Assembly: GCA_041396705.1 (NCBI GenBank)
Contig: JAWKYB010000002.1
Coordinates: forward strand, 496,001-560,000
DNA length: 64,000 nucleotides
Reading direction: 5' to 3'
Source: Alphaproteobacteria bacterium
GTDB lineage: Bacteria; Pseudomonadota; Alphaproteobacteria; CALKHQ01
Below, piece by piece: positions 50,399-59,488 of the stretch. The notes under the pieces are model-generated. The model saw only the letters and a program-made list of their open reading frames with translations, was not told the DNA's origin and made no database searches. Position numbers and translations under genes: made by a program. Position 1 is the stretch's first letter, and each line of letters opens with the position of its first letter.

Positions 50399-51784
50399 TC
50401 AATCGTCGTCGTGCGCGGCGCTGAGGATGTCTTCCGCCCGCAGCCAGCCGGGCGTGCCGGTGGCCATGTTCTGCTGCGCCCGCATCGCCTGCTGGCGCGC
50501 GTCGGCGAAGTTGCCGGCGTGGAAATAGGCCTCGGCCTGGGCCAGCGCGGCGTTGCCGAGGTCGCCCTGGCGGCCGTAGGCGATGCCGAGGAAATGCCAC
50601 AGCGCGCTGTCGTTCGGCTCCGACCGCAGCGCACCGTTCAGCATCGCGACCACCTCCGGCAGCACCGCAGCGTCGCCCAGCTCCAGCAGCGCATGCGCGC
50701 AGAGCAGCTTGATCGGCCCGGCGTCCGGCGCCAGCGAAACGGCCTGGCGCAGCGGCGCGATCGCCTCGGCGATGCGGCCGTTCTCGAACAGCATCTGGCC
50801 TTTCAGCTCGAGGAAATAGGGGTCGTTCGGCCGCTCCGCCAGCAGCCCGTCGATCAGCGGCAGCGCCTGGCCCAGGTCGCCGCGGCGGTAGTGGGCGATG
50901 GCGCGGGCATAGCGCGCCGGCAGGGTGGTGTCGCTCTCAGGATATTGCTGCAGCGTCGCGCCGAGGCCGAGGGTGAAGCCGACCAGCTTGGCGCGCATGC
51001 GCGCGTGCATCTCGTAGAACGCGTCGGGGAAGCGCGTCGCGCTGTAGGGCGAGCCGTCGACATGGTTGCGGGTGAACTGCACCCGGTCGCGGGTGATCGG
51101 GTGGCTGCGCAGATAGGGGTCCTGGTACTGCGCGCCGATCAGCTCCTGGTCCTCCAGCTTCTCCAGGAACTCGGCCAGGCCCGACGCCGACCAGCCGAGC
51201 CGGTCGAGATAGGTCAGCGCCGACTGGTCGGCGGAGGATTCCTGCGCCCGGTTGTAGGCCAGCAGGGTGCGCAGGGTACCGCTCTCGCCGCCCACCGCCA
51301 CCGCGCCGCCGACGCCGGGGTTGCCGGTCAGCACCGCCGCCGCCGCGCCGATCAGCAGGTCGACGATGCGCTGGGCGCTGGCGTTGCGCAGCGCGGCGTC
51401 GAGCCGGGCGAGGTGGCCGCCGGCGATGTGGCCGGTCTCGTGCGCGATCACGCCGATCACGCCGCCCGGCTCCTTCGACGCCATCAGCAGCCCGGTGTTG
51501 ATGAAGATGTTCTGGCCGCCGGCGACGAAGGCGTTCAGCCGGTTGTCGTTGATCAGATAGACCTGGATCGCGTCCGGGTTCAGGCCGGCCACCTCGAAGA
51601 TTGGCCGGCTGTAGGCGCGGATGGTATGTTCGATCTCGGCGTCGCGGATCAGCGTCACGCCGCCCTGGGCGGCTGCCGGCAGGGTCGCGCCGGGCGCCAG
51701 CATGCCGGCAAGGGCCAGTGCCGCTGCCGTCCGTTTCACCGCCGTGCCTGCCCGCAGGAAGTGTGCCGCCATGCGACCGATCAC
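50399..51784 (-). CDS. Periplasmic M48-family metalloprotease with TPR repeats (BepA-like)
   Basis: The 461-residue product has a signal peptide (to about residue 40, LPAAA/QG), then the M48 protease domain with zinc motif HETGH (115-119) and the third ligand Glu in RAQESSADQSALTYL. The C-terminal half (about 285-450) is built of tetratricopeptide-like helices. BepA-type proteins help assemble or degrade outer-membrane proteins such as LptD. The domain order matches. A shorter start at Met5 is possible. Confidence 0.9.
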   Translation of the reverse strand: MIGRMAAHFLRAGTAVKRTAAALALAGMLAPGATLPAAAQGGVTLIRDAEIEHTIRAYSRPIFEVAGLNPDAIQVYLINDNRLNAFVAGGQNIFINTGLLMASKEPGGVIGVIAHETGHIAGGHLARLDAALRNASAQRIVDLLIGAAAAVLTGNPGVGGAVAVGGESGTLRTLLAYNRAQESSADQSALTYLDRLGWSASGLAEFLEKLEDQELIGAQYQDPYLRSHPITRDRVQFTRNHVDGSPYSATRFPDAFYEMHARMRAKLVGFTLGLGATLQQYPESDTTLPARYARAIAHYRRGDLGQALPLIDGLLAERPNDPYFLELKGQMLFENGRIAEAIAPLRQAVSLAPDAGPIKLLCAHALLELGDAAVLPEVVAMLNGALRSEPNDSALWHFLGIAYGRQGDLGNAALAQAEAYFHAGNFADARQQAMRAQQNMATGTPGWLRAEDILSAAHDDD

Positions 51785-51901
51785 CGGCCGATCCCCCCTC
51801 GTCGCTGCGCAAGACGAATGTTACCGCCCACCCGGCACCACGGCCAATGAAAGTGGCGGCATGATGGCAGCAGAGGTGGGGTCGCGCGGAGGCGTCGTCC
51901 A

Positions 51902-53062
51902 GTGGCGTTGAAGATCGCAGAGCGCGGCGTGGTGCCGCCGTTCATCGTGATGGACGTGATGCAGGCCGCCGCCGCGCGCGAGGCGGCGGGCCGCCACGTG
52001 CTGCACCTGGAGGTCGGCCAGCCCGGCACGCCGGCGCCGGCGCCGGTGCGCGAGGCGGCCAAGCGCGCGCTCGACGACGACCGCCTCGGCTACACGCTCG
52101 CCCTAGGCATCGATCCGCTGCGCGCCCGCATCGCCCGCTTCTACGGCGAACTCTACGGCGTCGACCTCGACCCGGCCCGGGTTGTGGTGACGGTCGGCTC
52201 GTCGGGCGCCTTCCTGCTCGCCTTCCTCGCCGCCTTCGACGCCGGCGACCGGGTCGCGCTCGGCTATCCGGCCTATCCGGCCTATCGCCACATCCTGAAG
52301 ACGCTGGGCCACCGGGTGGTCGGGCTGGAGACCGGCGCCGAAAGCCGGTTCCAGCCGAACCCGGCGATGCTGGATGCGGCGGCGCGGGACGGCGCCATCG
52401 ACGGCCTGGTCGTCGCCAGCCCGTCCAACCCCGCCGGCGCGATGCTCGACCGTCCGGCGCTGGCCGCGCTGGTCGACTGGTGCGCCGCGCACGGCACCCG
52501 GCTGATCTCCGACGAGATCTACCACGGCATCGCCTACGGCACCCCGGCCACCACCGCGCTGGCGCTGACCGACGACGCCATCGTGGTCAACTCCTTCTCG
52601 AAATACTTCTCGATGACCGGCTGGCGGCTCGGCTGGATGGTGGTGCCGGCGGCGATGGTGCGCGCGGTGGAGTGCCTGACCCAGAACCTGAACATCGCGC
52701 CGCCGACCCTGCCGCAGCTGGCCGCGCCGGTGGTGTTCGACCACCTCGACCTGTGCGACGCGCTGGTCGCCGGCTACGCCCGCAACCGCCGCATCCTGCT
52801 CGACGGCCTGCCCGGCGCCGGCTTCGCCCGGCTGGCCCCGGCCGACGGCGCCTTCTACATCTATGCCGACGTCGGCCACGTCACCGACGATTCGCTCGGC
52901 TTCTGCGCCCGCGTGCTCGACGAGGCCGGCGTTGCCATCGCGCCAGGCGTCGACTTCGACCCGCTGCGCGGCCACCGCTTCGTGCGCATGTCCTTTGCCG
53001 GACCGACCGCCGACATCGAGCAGGCGGTGCAGCGGCTGGCCGCCTGGGGCGGCGCGCGCTAG
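51902..53062 (+). CDS. Class I/II pyridoxal-phosphate aminotransferase
   Basis: The 386-residue product of the aspartate aminotransferase fold has YTLALGIDPLRARIARFYGE, VVASPSNPAGAMLD, LISDEIYHGIAYG and the cofactor lysine Lys234 in NSFSKYFSMTGWRLGW, followed by FVRMSFAG near the end. It starts at GTG with no strong ribosome site. Such enzymes act on aspartate, alanine, aromatic or other amino acids; the substrate cannot be fixed. It is divergent from the BepA-like gene. Confidence 0.93.
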   Translation: MALKIAERGVVPPFIVMDVMQAAAAREAAGRHVLHLEVGQPGTPAPAPVREAAKRALDDDRLGYTLALGIDPLRARIARFYGELYGVDLDPARVVVTVGSSGAFLLAFLAAFDAGDRVALGYPAYPAYRHILKTLGHRVVGLETGAESRFQPNPAMLDAAARDGAIDGLVVASPSNPAGAMLDRPALAALVDWCAAHGTRLISDEIYHGIAYGTPATTALALTDDAIVVNSFSKYFSMTGWRLGWMVVPAAMVRAVECLTQNLNIAPPTLPQLAAPVVFDHLDLCDALVAGYARNRRILLDGLPGAGFARLAPADGAFYIYADVGHVTDDSLGFCARVLDEAGVAIAPGVDFDPLRGHRFVRMSFAGPTADIEQAVQRLAAWGGAR

Positions 53063-53138
53063 CCGGCGGCGCCGTCCGCGGCGCGCCTTCACCGAAGCTT
53101 CACCGTTGTCGGCGATAAAGCGCGGGCGGCGGCCACGC

Positions 53139-53167
53139 TTGCATGCGCGTGCCCTCCATGCCATATA
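53139..53167 (+). promoter_or_regulatory. Sigma-70-type promoter for tRNA-Thr
   Basis: TTGCAT (53139-53144) and CATATA (53162-53167) are separated by 17 bases and end 20 bases before the tRNA. Spacing and position fit a tRNA promoter. Confidence 0.7.
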
Positions 53168-53187
53168 GCCCGCCACCGCACTGGGAT

Positions 53188-53262
53188 GCCGCCGTAGCTC
53201 AGGGGTAGAGCACACCCTTGGTAAGGGTGGGGTCGCGTGTTCAATTCACGCCGGCGGCACCA
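53188..53262 (+). tRNA. tRNA-Thr(GGT)
   Basis: This 75-base gene includes an encoded CCA. The acceptor is GCCGCCG/CGGCGGC with A73; the D-stem is GCTC/GAGC; the anticodon stem is CACCC/GGGTG with loop TTGGTAA, anticodon GGT; the T-stem is GCGTG/CACGC with loop TTCAATT. Confidence 0.97.
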
Positions 53263-53469
53263 TCCAGCCCCCCATCTCCTGCGACAATGCGTTTGGCTGC
53301 GACCGCGAATGCCGGTCGCCGCAGCATCGGAAATGCCGATGGCAAGGCGCGGACAATCGGCGTGGTGCGGCGGCGCGAGGCGCGGCTATCGTGGCCGCTC
53401 GCCAGGCTGCGGGACGCGGGCGCGATGCGCGCCCGGCGCGGCCGGCGGTGCCGAGGGAGGGCTGTTGCG

Positions 53470-53970
53470 ATGCAGATGGGCTTGGGTTTCGGCCGCGCCG
53501 CGCTCGGGGCGGCGGCACTGGCCTGCGGCCTGGCCGCGACGCCGGCGTGGGCCGAGGACGGCGCGCTGGCGGTGGTCGAGGGCTATCTCGCCGCCTGGAA
53601 CGCGCATGACGCGGCCGCTGCGGCCGCCTTCTTCGCCGACGACGTGACCTATTACGACGCCTCGGTCGGCGCACCGGTCAGCGGCCGCGAGGCGGCGCAG
53701 ACCGACATCATCGAAAGCTTCCTCAACGCCGTGCCCGACGCGTCGTGGCAGATGTCCGGCGCGCCGGTGGTGAACGCCGATGCGGTCGCGTTCGAATGGA
53801 CCTTCGCCGGCACCAACACCGGCGACTGGGGCGACGGCACCGCGGCCACCGGCAAGCCGTTCACGCTGCACGGCCTGTCGCTGATCCGGGTCGAGGACGG
53901 CAAGATCGCCTATCAGGGCGACTACTACGACGCCCTCGGCTTCTACGGCCAGCTCGGCCTGCTCGAATAG
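53470..53970 (+). CDS. Secreted SnoaL/NTF2-like protein
   Basis: The 166-residue product has a signal peptide (cleavage near TPAWA/ED) followed by an NTF2-like alpha-beta cone: ALAVVEGYLAAWNAHDAAAAAAFFADDVTYYDA, the typical opening helix and strand of the SnoaL group, and LHGLSLIRVEDGKIAYQGDYYD near the end. Members are enzymes or ligand binders; nothing shows which. ATG at 53470 follows GGAGGG by about ten bases. The gap after tRNA-Thr (53263-53469) shows no other gene. Confidence 0.85.
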   Translation: MQMGLGFGRAALGAAALACGLAATPAWAEDGALAVVEGYLAAWNAHDAAAAAAFFADDVTYYDASVGAPVSGREAAQTDIIESFLNAVPDASWQMSGAPVVNADAVAFEWTFAGTNTGDWGDGTAATGKPFTLHGLSLIRVEDGKIAYQGDYYDALGFYGQLGLLE

Positions 53971-54130
53971 GCGCCGCGTCGCCGCCGGCGCGCTGCGTCG
54001 CAGCCGGCGCACCGCCGCGCCGCGATGCGACGATGGAACCGGGGCGGGCCCTCCGCCGTTTGATCTGCGCCGCGACGGGATCGTGCGACGAGCCCGGGCC
54101 GCGGCGGACGGTTTGCTGGAGGGTCTCGCG

Positions 54131-54364
54131 ATGGGGAAGAGGCTGTCTGCTTCGGAGCTGCGGTCGCTGCGCTCGGTGACGACGGGCGCGCTGCCGGTGG
54201 CGGAGGATTTCGACGATCTGGCGCGGCTGGCCGAGCTCGGCCTGGTCAGGCACACCGCGTGCGGCCGCTATGCCGCCACCTTCGCCGGCAAGGTGCTTGC
54301 CGCGGCGCCGATCGCCGGCCGGGCCGGAACGCGCGGCTGGCGCATGCTGTCCGGGGCGCGCTGA
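54131..54364 (+). CDS. Small hypothetical protein, 77 aa
   Basis: ATG at 54131 has GGAGGG seven bases upstream. The product MGKRLSASELRSLRSVTTG... has a helix-turn-helix-like middle (DFDDLARLAELGLVRHTACGRYAATFAGK) resembling the last helices and wing of a winged-helix domain (LG LV ... G RY ... T G). DNA binding is possible. No family is recognised. Confidence 0.55.
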   Translation: MGKRLSASELRSLRSVTTGALPVAEDFDDLARLAELGLVRHTACGRYAATFAGKVLAAAPIAGRAGTRGWRMLSGAR

Positions 54365-54572
54365 CCGCCCGCCGCCGGCGTTCGGCCGAACCGGACTCCG
54401 CCGCGCCCCGAAGCGCGCCGGTCGGGCGGGTGGTTGTTTAACCAACGATTCGTAAATACAGTGCCGGCGCGTTAATAGTTAGGCAAGCTGCCTCGAAATA
54501 CTGTCCTGCAAACACCGTGAACGCTAATCGGGTGTCGGCTCGTGCCGGCCGCCTTTTTATTGCAGGACGTCC

Positions 54573-55193
54573 ATGACTTCGAAGCTCTCGACTGCGATGC
54601 TTGCCGGCATTGCCATAACGCTCGCGGCCGGCCCGGCCGCGGCGCTCGACGATGCTCCGCCGCCCGGCTGGCGCGCGGCCGTCGACACCCACATCCTGCC
54701 CGACATCGCACGCATCGTCGGCGAGCCGATCGTCGGCTTCACCGTGACGGCGCAGAACGGCCGCTTCGCCGGCATCGGCCAGGACACCATCGACGCGCTG
54801 GACGGCCAGTGGCGCGCCGAGCGCGAGGCGGGCGAACAGCCGCTGATCTCGGCCGTGCTGTCGAACCCGGCCTCGAGCTACCTCACCCGGGTGCAGGCCC
54901 AGTCGATCGGCCTCTATTCCGAAATCTTCATCATGGACGACCACGGCCTCAACGTCGGCCAGAGCAACGTGTCGTCCGACTTCTGGCAGGGCGACGAGGC
55001 CAAGTGGCAGGAGACCTTCGCCCGCGGCGCTGGGTCGGTGTTCGTCGACGAGCCGGAGTTCCGCGACGACATCGGCGTCTGGGTGGTGCAGGTCAACGTG
55101 TCGGTCGACCGCGACGACGCCGCCATCGGCGCCGCCACCTTCGAAGTCAACCTGACAGAGCTTGTCCGCCGCACGGCGGCCGCCGCCAGCTGA
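54573..55193 (+). CDS. Periplasmic sensor-domain-like protein (PDC/cache-like)
   Basis: The 206-residue product has a signal peptide (to about 25, GPAAA/LDD). The mature part has the strand-helix pattern of a small PDC/cache domain: IVGFTVTAQNGRFAGIGQDTI, the GLYSEIFIMDDHGLNVGQSNVSSDFWQGDEAKW segment (split here by the strand turn) and GVWVVQVNVSVDRDDAAIGAATFEVNL. It has no membrane anchor. It lies 10 bases before a chemoreceptor gene, so it may be a soluble ligand-binding partner for it; this is inferred. Confidence 0.75.
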   Translation: MTSKLSTAMLAGIAITLAAGPAAALDDAPPPGWRAAVDTHILPDIARIVGEPIVGFTVTAQNGRFAGIGQDTIDALDGQWRAEREAGEQPLISAVLSNPASSYLTRVQAQSIGLYSEIFIMDDHGLNVGQSNVSSDFWQGDEAKWQETFARGAGSVFVDEPEFRDDIGVWVVQVNVSVDRDDAAIGAATFEVNLTELVRRTAAAAS

Positions 55194-55203
55194 GGCCCGA
55201 CAG

Positions 55204-56889
55204 ATGCGCAAATTCAACAACCTCCGAGTCGGCCGCAAGCTCGCCGTCGCCTTCGGCATCCTGCTGGCCGTCAGCATCACCGCCTGTGCCGTGGTGCTGT
55301 TCAACCTGCAATCGATCCGTTCGGCCAACGCCGATTCCGAGCAGGCGCTGCGGCTGCAGAGCCTGATCGGCGCCGCCGCCGATGCCCAGATCGAGGCCGA
55401 AGGGGCGATCCGTTCGCTCATTCTCTCCGGCGACCTGACCTACAAGGACCGGTTCGCCGCCGCCGTCGAGGCATTCGACGCGGTCATGGCCGACCTGCGG
55501 TCGGCGGGCTACGACCAGGCAGAGTTCGTCGACGGCACCGCGAATGTGGCCGCGCTGAACCGGGCCTGGATCGACAACCTGGCCTCGGTCCAGCTCGGCT
55601 ATATGCTGACCCCGGCCACGGTCGACCTCGCCCGCGCGCTGGAGGTCTCGCCCGACCGGCTCGGCCTGCAGGCGGAGATCGCCGACGCCCTCGCCGGCCT
55701 GTCGGCCTTCGCCGAGGCGATCGTCGCCGATTCCTCCGACAGCGAATCGGCCCTGCTCGGCCTGTCGCTGGTCGTGCTCGCCGTCGCGGCGGTGGTGCTG
55801 ATCGGCAGTGCGATCGGCATCGGCTGGATGCTCAGCCGTACCGTCGGCGCGCCGTTGCAGCAGCTTGCCGGCATCACCGAGAAGCTGGCGGCGAAGGATT
55901 GGGCGGTGGCCATGCCCGGCGTCGACCGCAGCGACGAGATCGGCCGGATGACGGAAGCCCTGGCGGCGTTCCGCGACAACGGCCGCCGCGCCGAGCAACT
56001 GGAAGCCGCCCAGCAGGCCGAGCGCAAGCTGCAGCTGGACCGTTCGGCCCGCATCGAATCGCTGGCGCGCGACTTCGACCGCGAGGCGCACGAGGTGCTC
56101 GACACCCTGACCGGTGCGGCGACCGAGATGCAGGCGACGTCGAAGTCGATGTCGGCCGCGGCCCAGGACGCGATGATGCGTGCGTCCAACGTCGCCAATG
56201 CCGCCGGGCAGGCCGGCCACAACGTGCAGAGCGTGTCCGCCGCCTCGGAGGAGCTGACGGCCTCGATCCGCGAGATCTCGGGTCAGGTCCAGAATGTCAG
56301 CACCGACGCCGGCAAGGCCTCCACCTCGGCCAACGAGGCCAAGCAGCAGATCGGCACCCTGGCATTGGTCACCGCCAAGGTCGGGCAAGTGGTCGCGATG
56401 ATCACCGAGATCGCCGAGCAGACCAACCTGCTGGCGCTCAACGCGACCATCGAGGCGGCCCGGGCCGGCGAGGCCGGCAAGGGCTTCGCCGTGGTGGCGA
56501 GCGAGGTCAAGGCGCTGGCCAACCAGACGGCGCGGGCGACCGACGAGATCCGCGCCCAGATCGAGGCGATCCAGACCCAGACGACGGTCTCGGTCGACGC
56601 GATCGGGCAGGTGGCGGAGGCGATCCAGTTCGTCAACCAGGCCTCGGCCTCGATCGCCGCGGCGATGGAGCAGCAGTCGGCGGCGACGCAGGAGATCGCG
56701 CAGAGCGTCGGCATGGCGGCGACCGGCACCGAGGAGGTGGTCAACAACATCGCCGGCGTCAGCGAGGGCGCCGACGAGACCGGCCGCTCGGCGGAGGAGG
56801 TGCTGAAGGTGTCGCAGGAGCTCGCCCGTCGCGCCTCGCACATGCGCTCCAGCATCACCGAGTTCCTTACGGCGGTGCGCGCCGCCTGA
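55204..56889 (+). CDS. Methyl-accepting chemotaxis protein
   Basis: The 561-residue chemoreceptor has a first membrane helix (about 12-34), a periplasmic helical sensor region (about 35-180), a second membrane helix (about 185-212), a HAMP domain (GAPLQQLAGITEKLAAKDW) and a long cytoplasmic signalling domain. The hairpin tip EIAEQTNLLALNATIEAARAG contacts CheA and CheW, and KGFAVVASEVKALANQTARAT follows. The periplasmic part resembles the four-helix-bundle type. It starts 10 bases after the cache-like gene. No che genes are near. Confidence 0.94.
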   Translation: MRKFNNLRVGRKLAVAFGILLAVSITACAVVLFNLQSIRSANADSEQALRLQSLIGAAADAQIEAEGAIRSLILSGDLTYKDRFAAAVEAFDAVMADLRSAGYDQAEFVDGTANVAALNRAWIDNLASVQLGYMLTPATVDLARALEVSPDRLGLQAEIADALAGLSAFAEAIVADSSDSESALLGLSLVVLAVAAVVLIGSAIGIGWMLSRTVGAPLQQLAGITEKLAAKDWAVAMPGVDRSDEIGRMTEALAAFRDNGRRAEQLEAAQQAERKLQLDRSARIESLARDFDREAHEVLDTLTGAATEMQATSKSMSAAAQDAMMRASNVANAAGQAGHNVQSVSAASEELTASIREISGQVQNVSTDAGKASTSANEAKQQIGTLALVTAKVGQVVAMITEIAEQTNLLALNATIEAARAGEAGKGFAVVASEVKALANQTARATDEIRAQIEAIQTQTTVSVDAIGQVAEAIQFVNQASASIAAAMEQQSAATQEIAQSVGMAATGTEEVVNNIAGVSEGADETGRSAEEVLKVSQELARRASHMRSSITEFLTAVRAA

Positions 56890-57004
56890 GGCGGAGCGCA
56901 CGGCCGCGGGTCCCGGCGTTGGCGGCGCCGGGACCTGCCGATGCGCAGCCGGCGGCGGCGCGACGCAGCCTTCCGACGGCCGGTTCGACCCGCGGCGCCC
57001 GCCG

Positions 57005-57886
57005 CTACATCTGGTGGCGGCGGGTGACGTCGACGAACAGCCGCAGGATCGGATTGGGGTCGTCCTTGCGCCAGTAGCAGGCAAGGCCCAGCGTGGCGGA
57101 TGGCTGGATCGGCAGGTAGACCACGCCGGGGAACGGCATCGCCCGCCACGAGCTGCCGACCAGGTGCACGCCGAAGCCGGAGGCGACCAGGCCCAGCCGC
57201 GAATGCACCGGGCCGGCTTCCTGCACCACCTTGGGCGAGAAGCCGGCGCGGGCGCACACCGCGATGATGCGGTCGTAGATCGGCGAATTGTCCTCGCGCG
57301 GGAACAGCACCCAGGGGTCGTCGGCCAGCTCGGCCAGCTCGATCTCGGTGCGTCTCGCCAGCCGGTGGCCGGTCGGCAGCACCGCGATCAGCGGCTCCAC
57401 GTCCAGCATCACATGGTCGAAGGCCGGATTCGGCCGCATCGGCGAATGCAGGAAGGCCACGTCGGTGCCGCCCTGCGCCAGCGCCTCCAGCTGGGCGACC
57501 GAGCCCTGCTCGCGGAAGATCATGTGCACGTCGGGATAGCGGCGGCGGAACTCGGTCAGGATCCGCGGCAGGATGCGCAGCATCGCCGCGCCGACCAGGC
57601 TGACCTCCAGCTTGCCGCGGCGGCCGAGCGCGCTTTCCTTGGTGTGGGTCTTGGCCAGCTCGATGTCGCGCAGCAGCGTGCGCGCCTCGGCCAGGAACAC
57701 CTCGCCCGCCTTGGTCAGCCGCACGTTGCGCTTGTCGCGCTCGAACAGCACCACGTCCAGCTCCTCCTCGAGTTGGCGGATGCGGCGGCTGACGTGCGGC
57801 TGGGCGATGCGCAGCTGCTCGGCCGTGCGGCCGAAGTGCAGGTGGCGCGCCAGCGCGACGAAGGTCTGGACCTGCTTGAACTCCAC
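57005..57886 (-). CDS. LysR-family transcriptional regulator
   Basis: The 293-residue product has an N-terminal helix-turn-helix (FVALARHLHFGRTAEQLRIAQPHVSRRIRQLEEEL split by the turn) and a C-terminal effector-binding domain of the periplasmic-binding type (LEVSLVGAAMLRILPRILTEF, DVAFLHSPM, VLFPREDNSPIYDRI). It is transcribed away from the sugar ABC operon and probably controls it. The GTG at 57886 gives the family-standard start; a longer frame to 57913 exists. Confidence 0.92.
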   Translation of the reverse strand: MEFKQVQTFVALARHLHFGRTAEQLRIAQPHVSRRIRQLEEELDVVLFERDKRNVRLTKAGEVFLAEARTLLRDIELAKTHTKESALGRRGKLEVSLVGAAMLRILPRILTEFRRRYPDVHMIFREQGSVAQLEALAQGGTDVAFLHSPMRPNPAFDHVMLDVEPLIAVLPTGHRLARRTEIELAELADDPWVLFPREDNSPIYDRIIAVCARAGFSPKVVQEAGPVHSRLGLVASGFGVHLVGSSWRAMPFPGVVYLPIQPSATLGLACYWRKDDPNPILRLFVDVTRRHQM

Positions 57887-57932
57887 CGGCGCGCCCCCGT
57901 GCTGCCCGCGCACCGGGCATTGTGATACGAAT

Positions 57933-57945
57933 TTGGTCTTAGACC
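57933..57945. promoter_or_regulatory. Palindromic operator candidate between lysR and the ABC operon
   Basis: TGGTC and GACCA are perfect inverted arms around TTA. The site lies about 50 bases upstream of the LysR gene start and 145 before the binding-protein gene, in the AT-richest part of the gap, where a LysR dimer would be expected to bind. Confidence 0.5.
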
Positions 57946-58089
57946 ATACCGAAAAAGTGAAAATATGTCTGTTAGGCTTTCTGTCTCGCCCAGCAGAAGC
58001 GGCCGGCCGCGACCGGAAACCGCCGGCGAAGGGAACCGGAAGCGGCAGGAAAACCGTCGCCCGGACCGGGAACGAGGGAGGAAGACAAG

Positions 58090-59403
58090 ATGGCCGACAT
58101 TGGTATCACACGACGCGAAGGCCTTGCGCTCGCCATGGGCGGGCTGTTCGCGCTGTCGTCGCGCGGCGTCAACGCCCAGGGCCAGGCCGAGCTGACCTTC
58201 TGGAGCGTGCGGCTGAACACGCCGGAGCTGCAGGCCGCCCTGCTGCCGCTCCTGAAGCAGTTCGAGACCGAGAACCCCGGCATCGCCATCGTCAACGAGC
58301 CGGTGTCCGGCAGCCTGGTCTACCCGAAGTTCCTGACCGCGGTGCAGGGCGAACAGATGCCCGACATCGCCGAGGCCTATTCCTATCACCCGCTGCAGTT
58401 CGCCGCCCTCGACCAGATGGCGGAGATGGACGACATCGTCGCGGAATGGGAGGCCGACGGCCGGCTGGCGGACATCGTCAACGAGTTCGCCTACCGCAAG
58501 TTCCACTGGCAGGACCACTACTGGGGCGTGCCCTACAACCTGGACCCGCGCGCGATCTACTACCGCCGCGACATCCTGGAGCAGAAGGGCATCGCGCCGC
58601 CGACCGACTGGGACGCGTTCCAGGCGGCGGCGATCGCCGCGCACGACCCCGACAGCGGCACCTTCGGCCTGGTGTTCCCGGCCGGCGACTTCCACATCAC
58701 CCAGCACTTCTTCATGGCGTTCATGTTCCAGGCCGGCGGCAGCATCCTGGACGCGGACGGCAACCTGGTGTTCGGCACCACCGCGCGCGACGCCAACATC
58801 CGGGCGCTGACCTATCTGACCGACTTCGCCACCCGGCACCAGGTCACCCCGGCCGGCATCGCGTCGTACAACACCGACGACGCGCACACGATCTTCGCCC
58901 AGGGCCGTGCCGCCTTCGGCATGGGCACCGGCCGGCTGATCAACCAGATCATGACCGAGAACCCTGACTTGTTCGACAAGGTCGGCATCCTGGAGACGCT
59001 GCAGGGCCCGGCCGCCAAGCTGAGTGCCGGCTTCTACAACCCGATGTTCGTCTGGAAGCACAGCCCGGCGCTGGACGCGGCCAAGGCCTTCGTACGCTGG
59101 TTCATCCAGCCGGGCCGGCTGGAGCCGCTGTATGCCGCGGCGCCCGGCCAGCACTGGCCGATCTTCACGTCCGAATTCGACACGCCGCGGGTGCAGCAGA
59201 ACCGGCTGCTCAGCGAGATGCTGCAGAAGGTGATCCCCTACACCACCGACTTCGCCTATCCCGGCACCGGCATCCCCGAGATGGGCATCATCGACGGCGA
59301 GAAGCTGTTCGCCGCGCCGGTCAACGAGGTGGTGGTCGGCAGCAAGTCGCCGGAGCAGGCGATCGACGACGCCCACGAGAAGATGGCCGAGGTGTTCGGA
59401 TAG
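58090..59403 (+). CDS. Sugar ABC transporter substrate-binding protein
   Basis: The 437-residue solute-binding protein of the MalE-like class has an N-terminal Tat-like signal (ITRREGLALAMGGLFALSS, cleavage near NAQ/GQ). The mature part has LTFWSVRLNTPELQAALLPLL, MPDIAEAYSYHPLQF, WGVPYNLDPRAIYYRRDILEQ and IFAQGRAAFGMGTGRLI. GGAGGAAG-like sequence precedes the ATG. It is the first gene after the LysR promoter region, and a very stable hairpin separates it from the permease genes. Confidence 0.93.
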   Translation: MADIGITRREGLALAMGGLFALSSRGVNAQGQAELTFWSVRLNTPELQAALLPLLKQFETENPGIAIVNEPVSGSLVYPKFLTAVQGEQMPDIAEAYSYHPLQFAALDQMAEMDDIVAEWEADGRLADIVNEFAYRKFHWQDHYWGVPYNLDPRAIYYRRDILEQKGIAPPTDWDAFQAAAIAAHDPDSGTFGLVFPAGDFHITQHFFMAFMFQAGGSILDADGNLVFGTTARDANIRALTYLTDFATRHQVTPAGIASYNTDDAHTIFAQGRAAFGMGTGRLINQIMTENPDLFDKVGILETLQGPAAKLSAGFYNPMFVWKHSPALDAAKAFVRWFIQPGRLEPLYAAAPGQHWPIFTSEFDTPRVQQNRLLSEMLQKVIPYTTDFAYPGTGIPEMGIIDGEKLFAAPVNEVVVGSKSPEQAIDDAHEKMAEVFG

Positions 59404-59425
59404 CCCGCGGCCAACGCGGGGCCTG

Positions 59426-59467
59426 CCCTGCCTCGCCGCCCGCTCTCCCACGGGCGACGGGGCAGGG
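59426..59467 (+). terminator. Very strong hairpin behind the sugar binding-protein gene
   Basis: A 17-base stem with one mismatch (ccctgcctcgccgcccg and its partner) encloses an 8-base loop, starting 23 bases after the stop. No T-run follows and the operon continues, so partial termination or 3' protection of the binding-protein message is likely. Confidence 0.65.
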
Positions 59468-59488
59468 TCTCCAGCGACGGACCCATCG

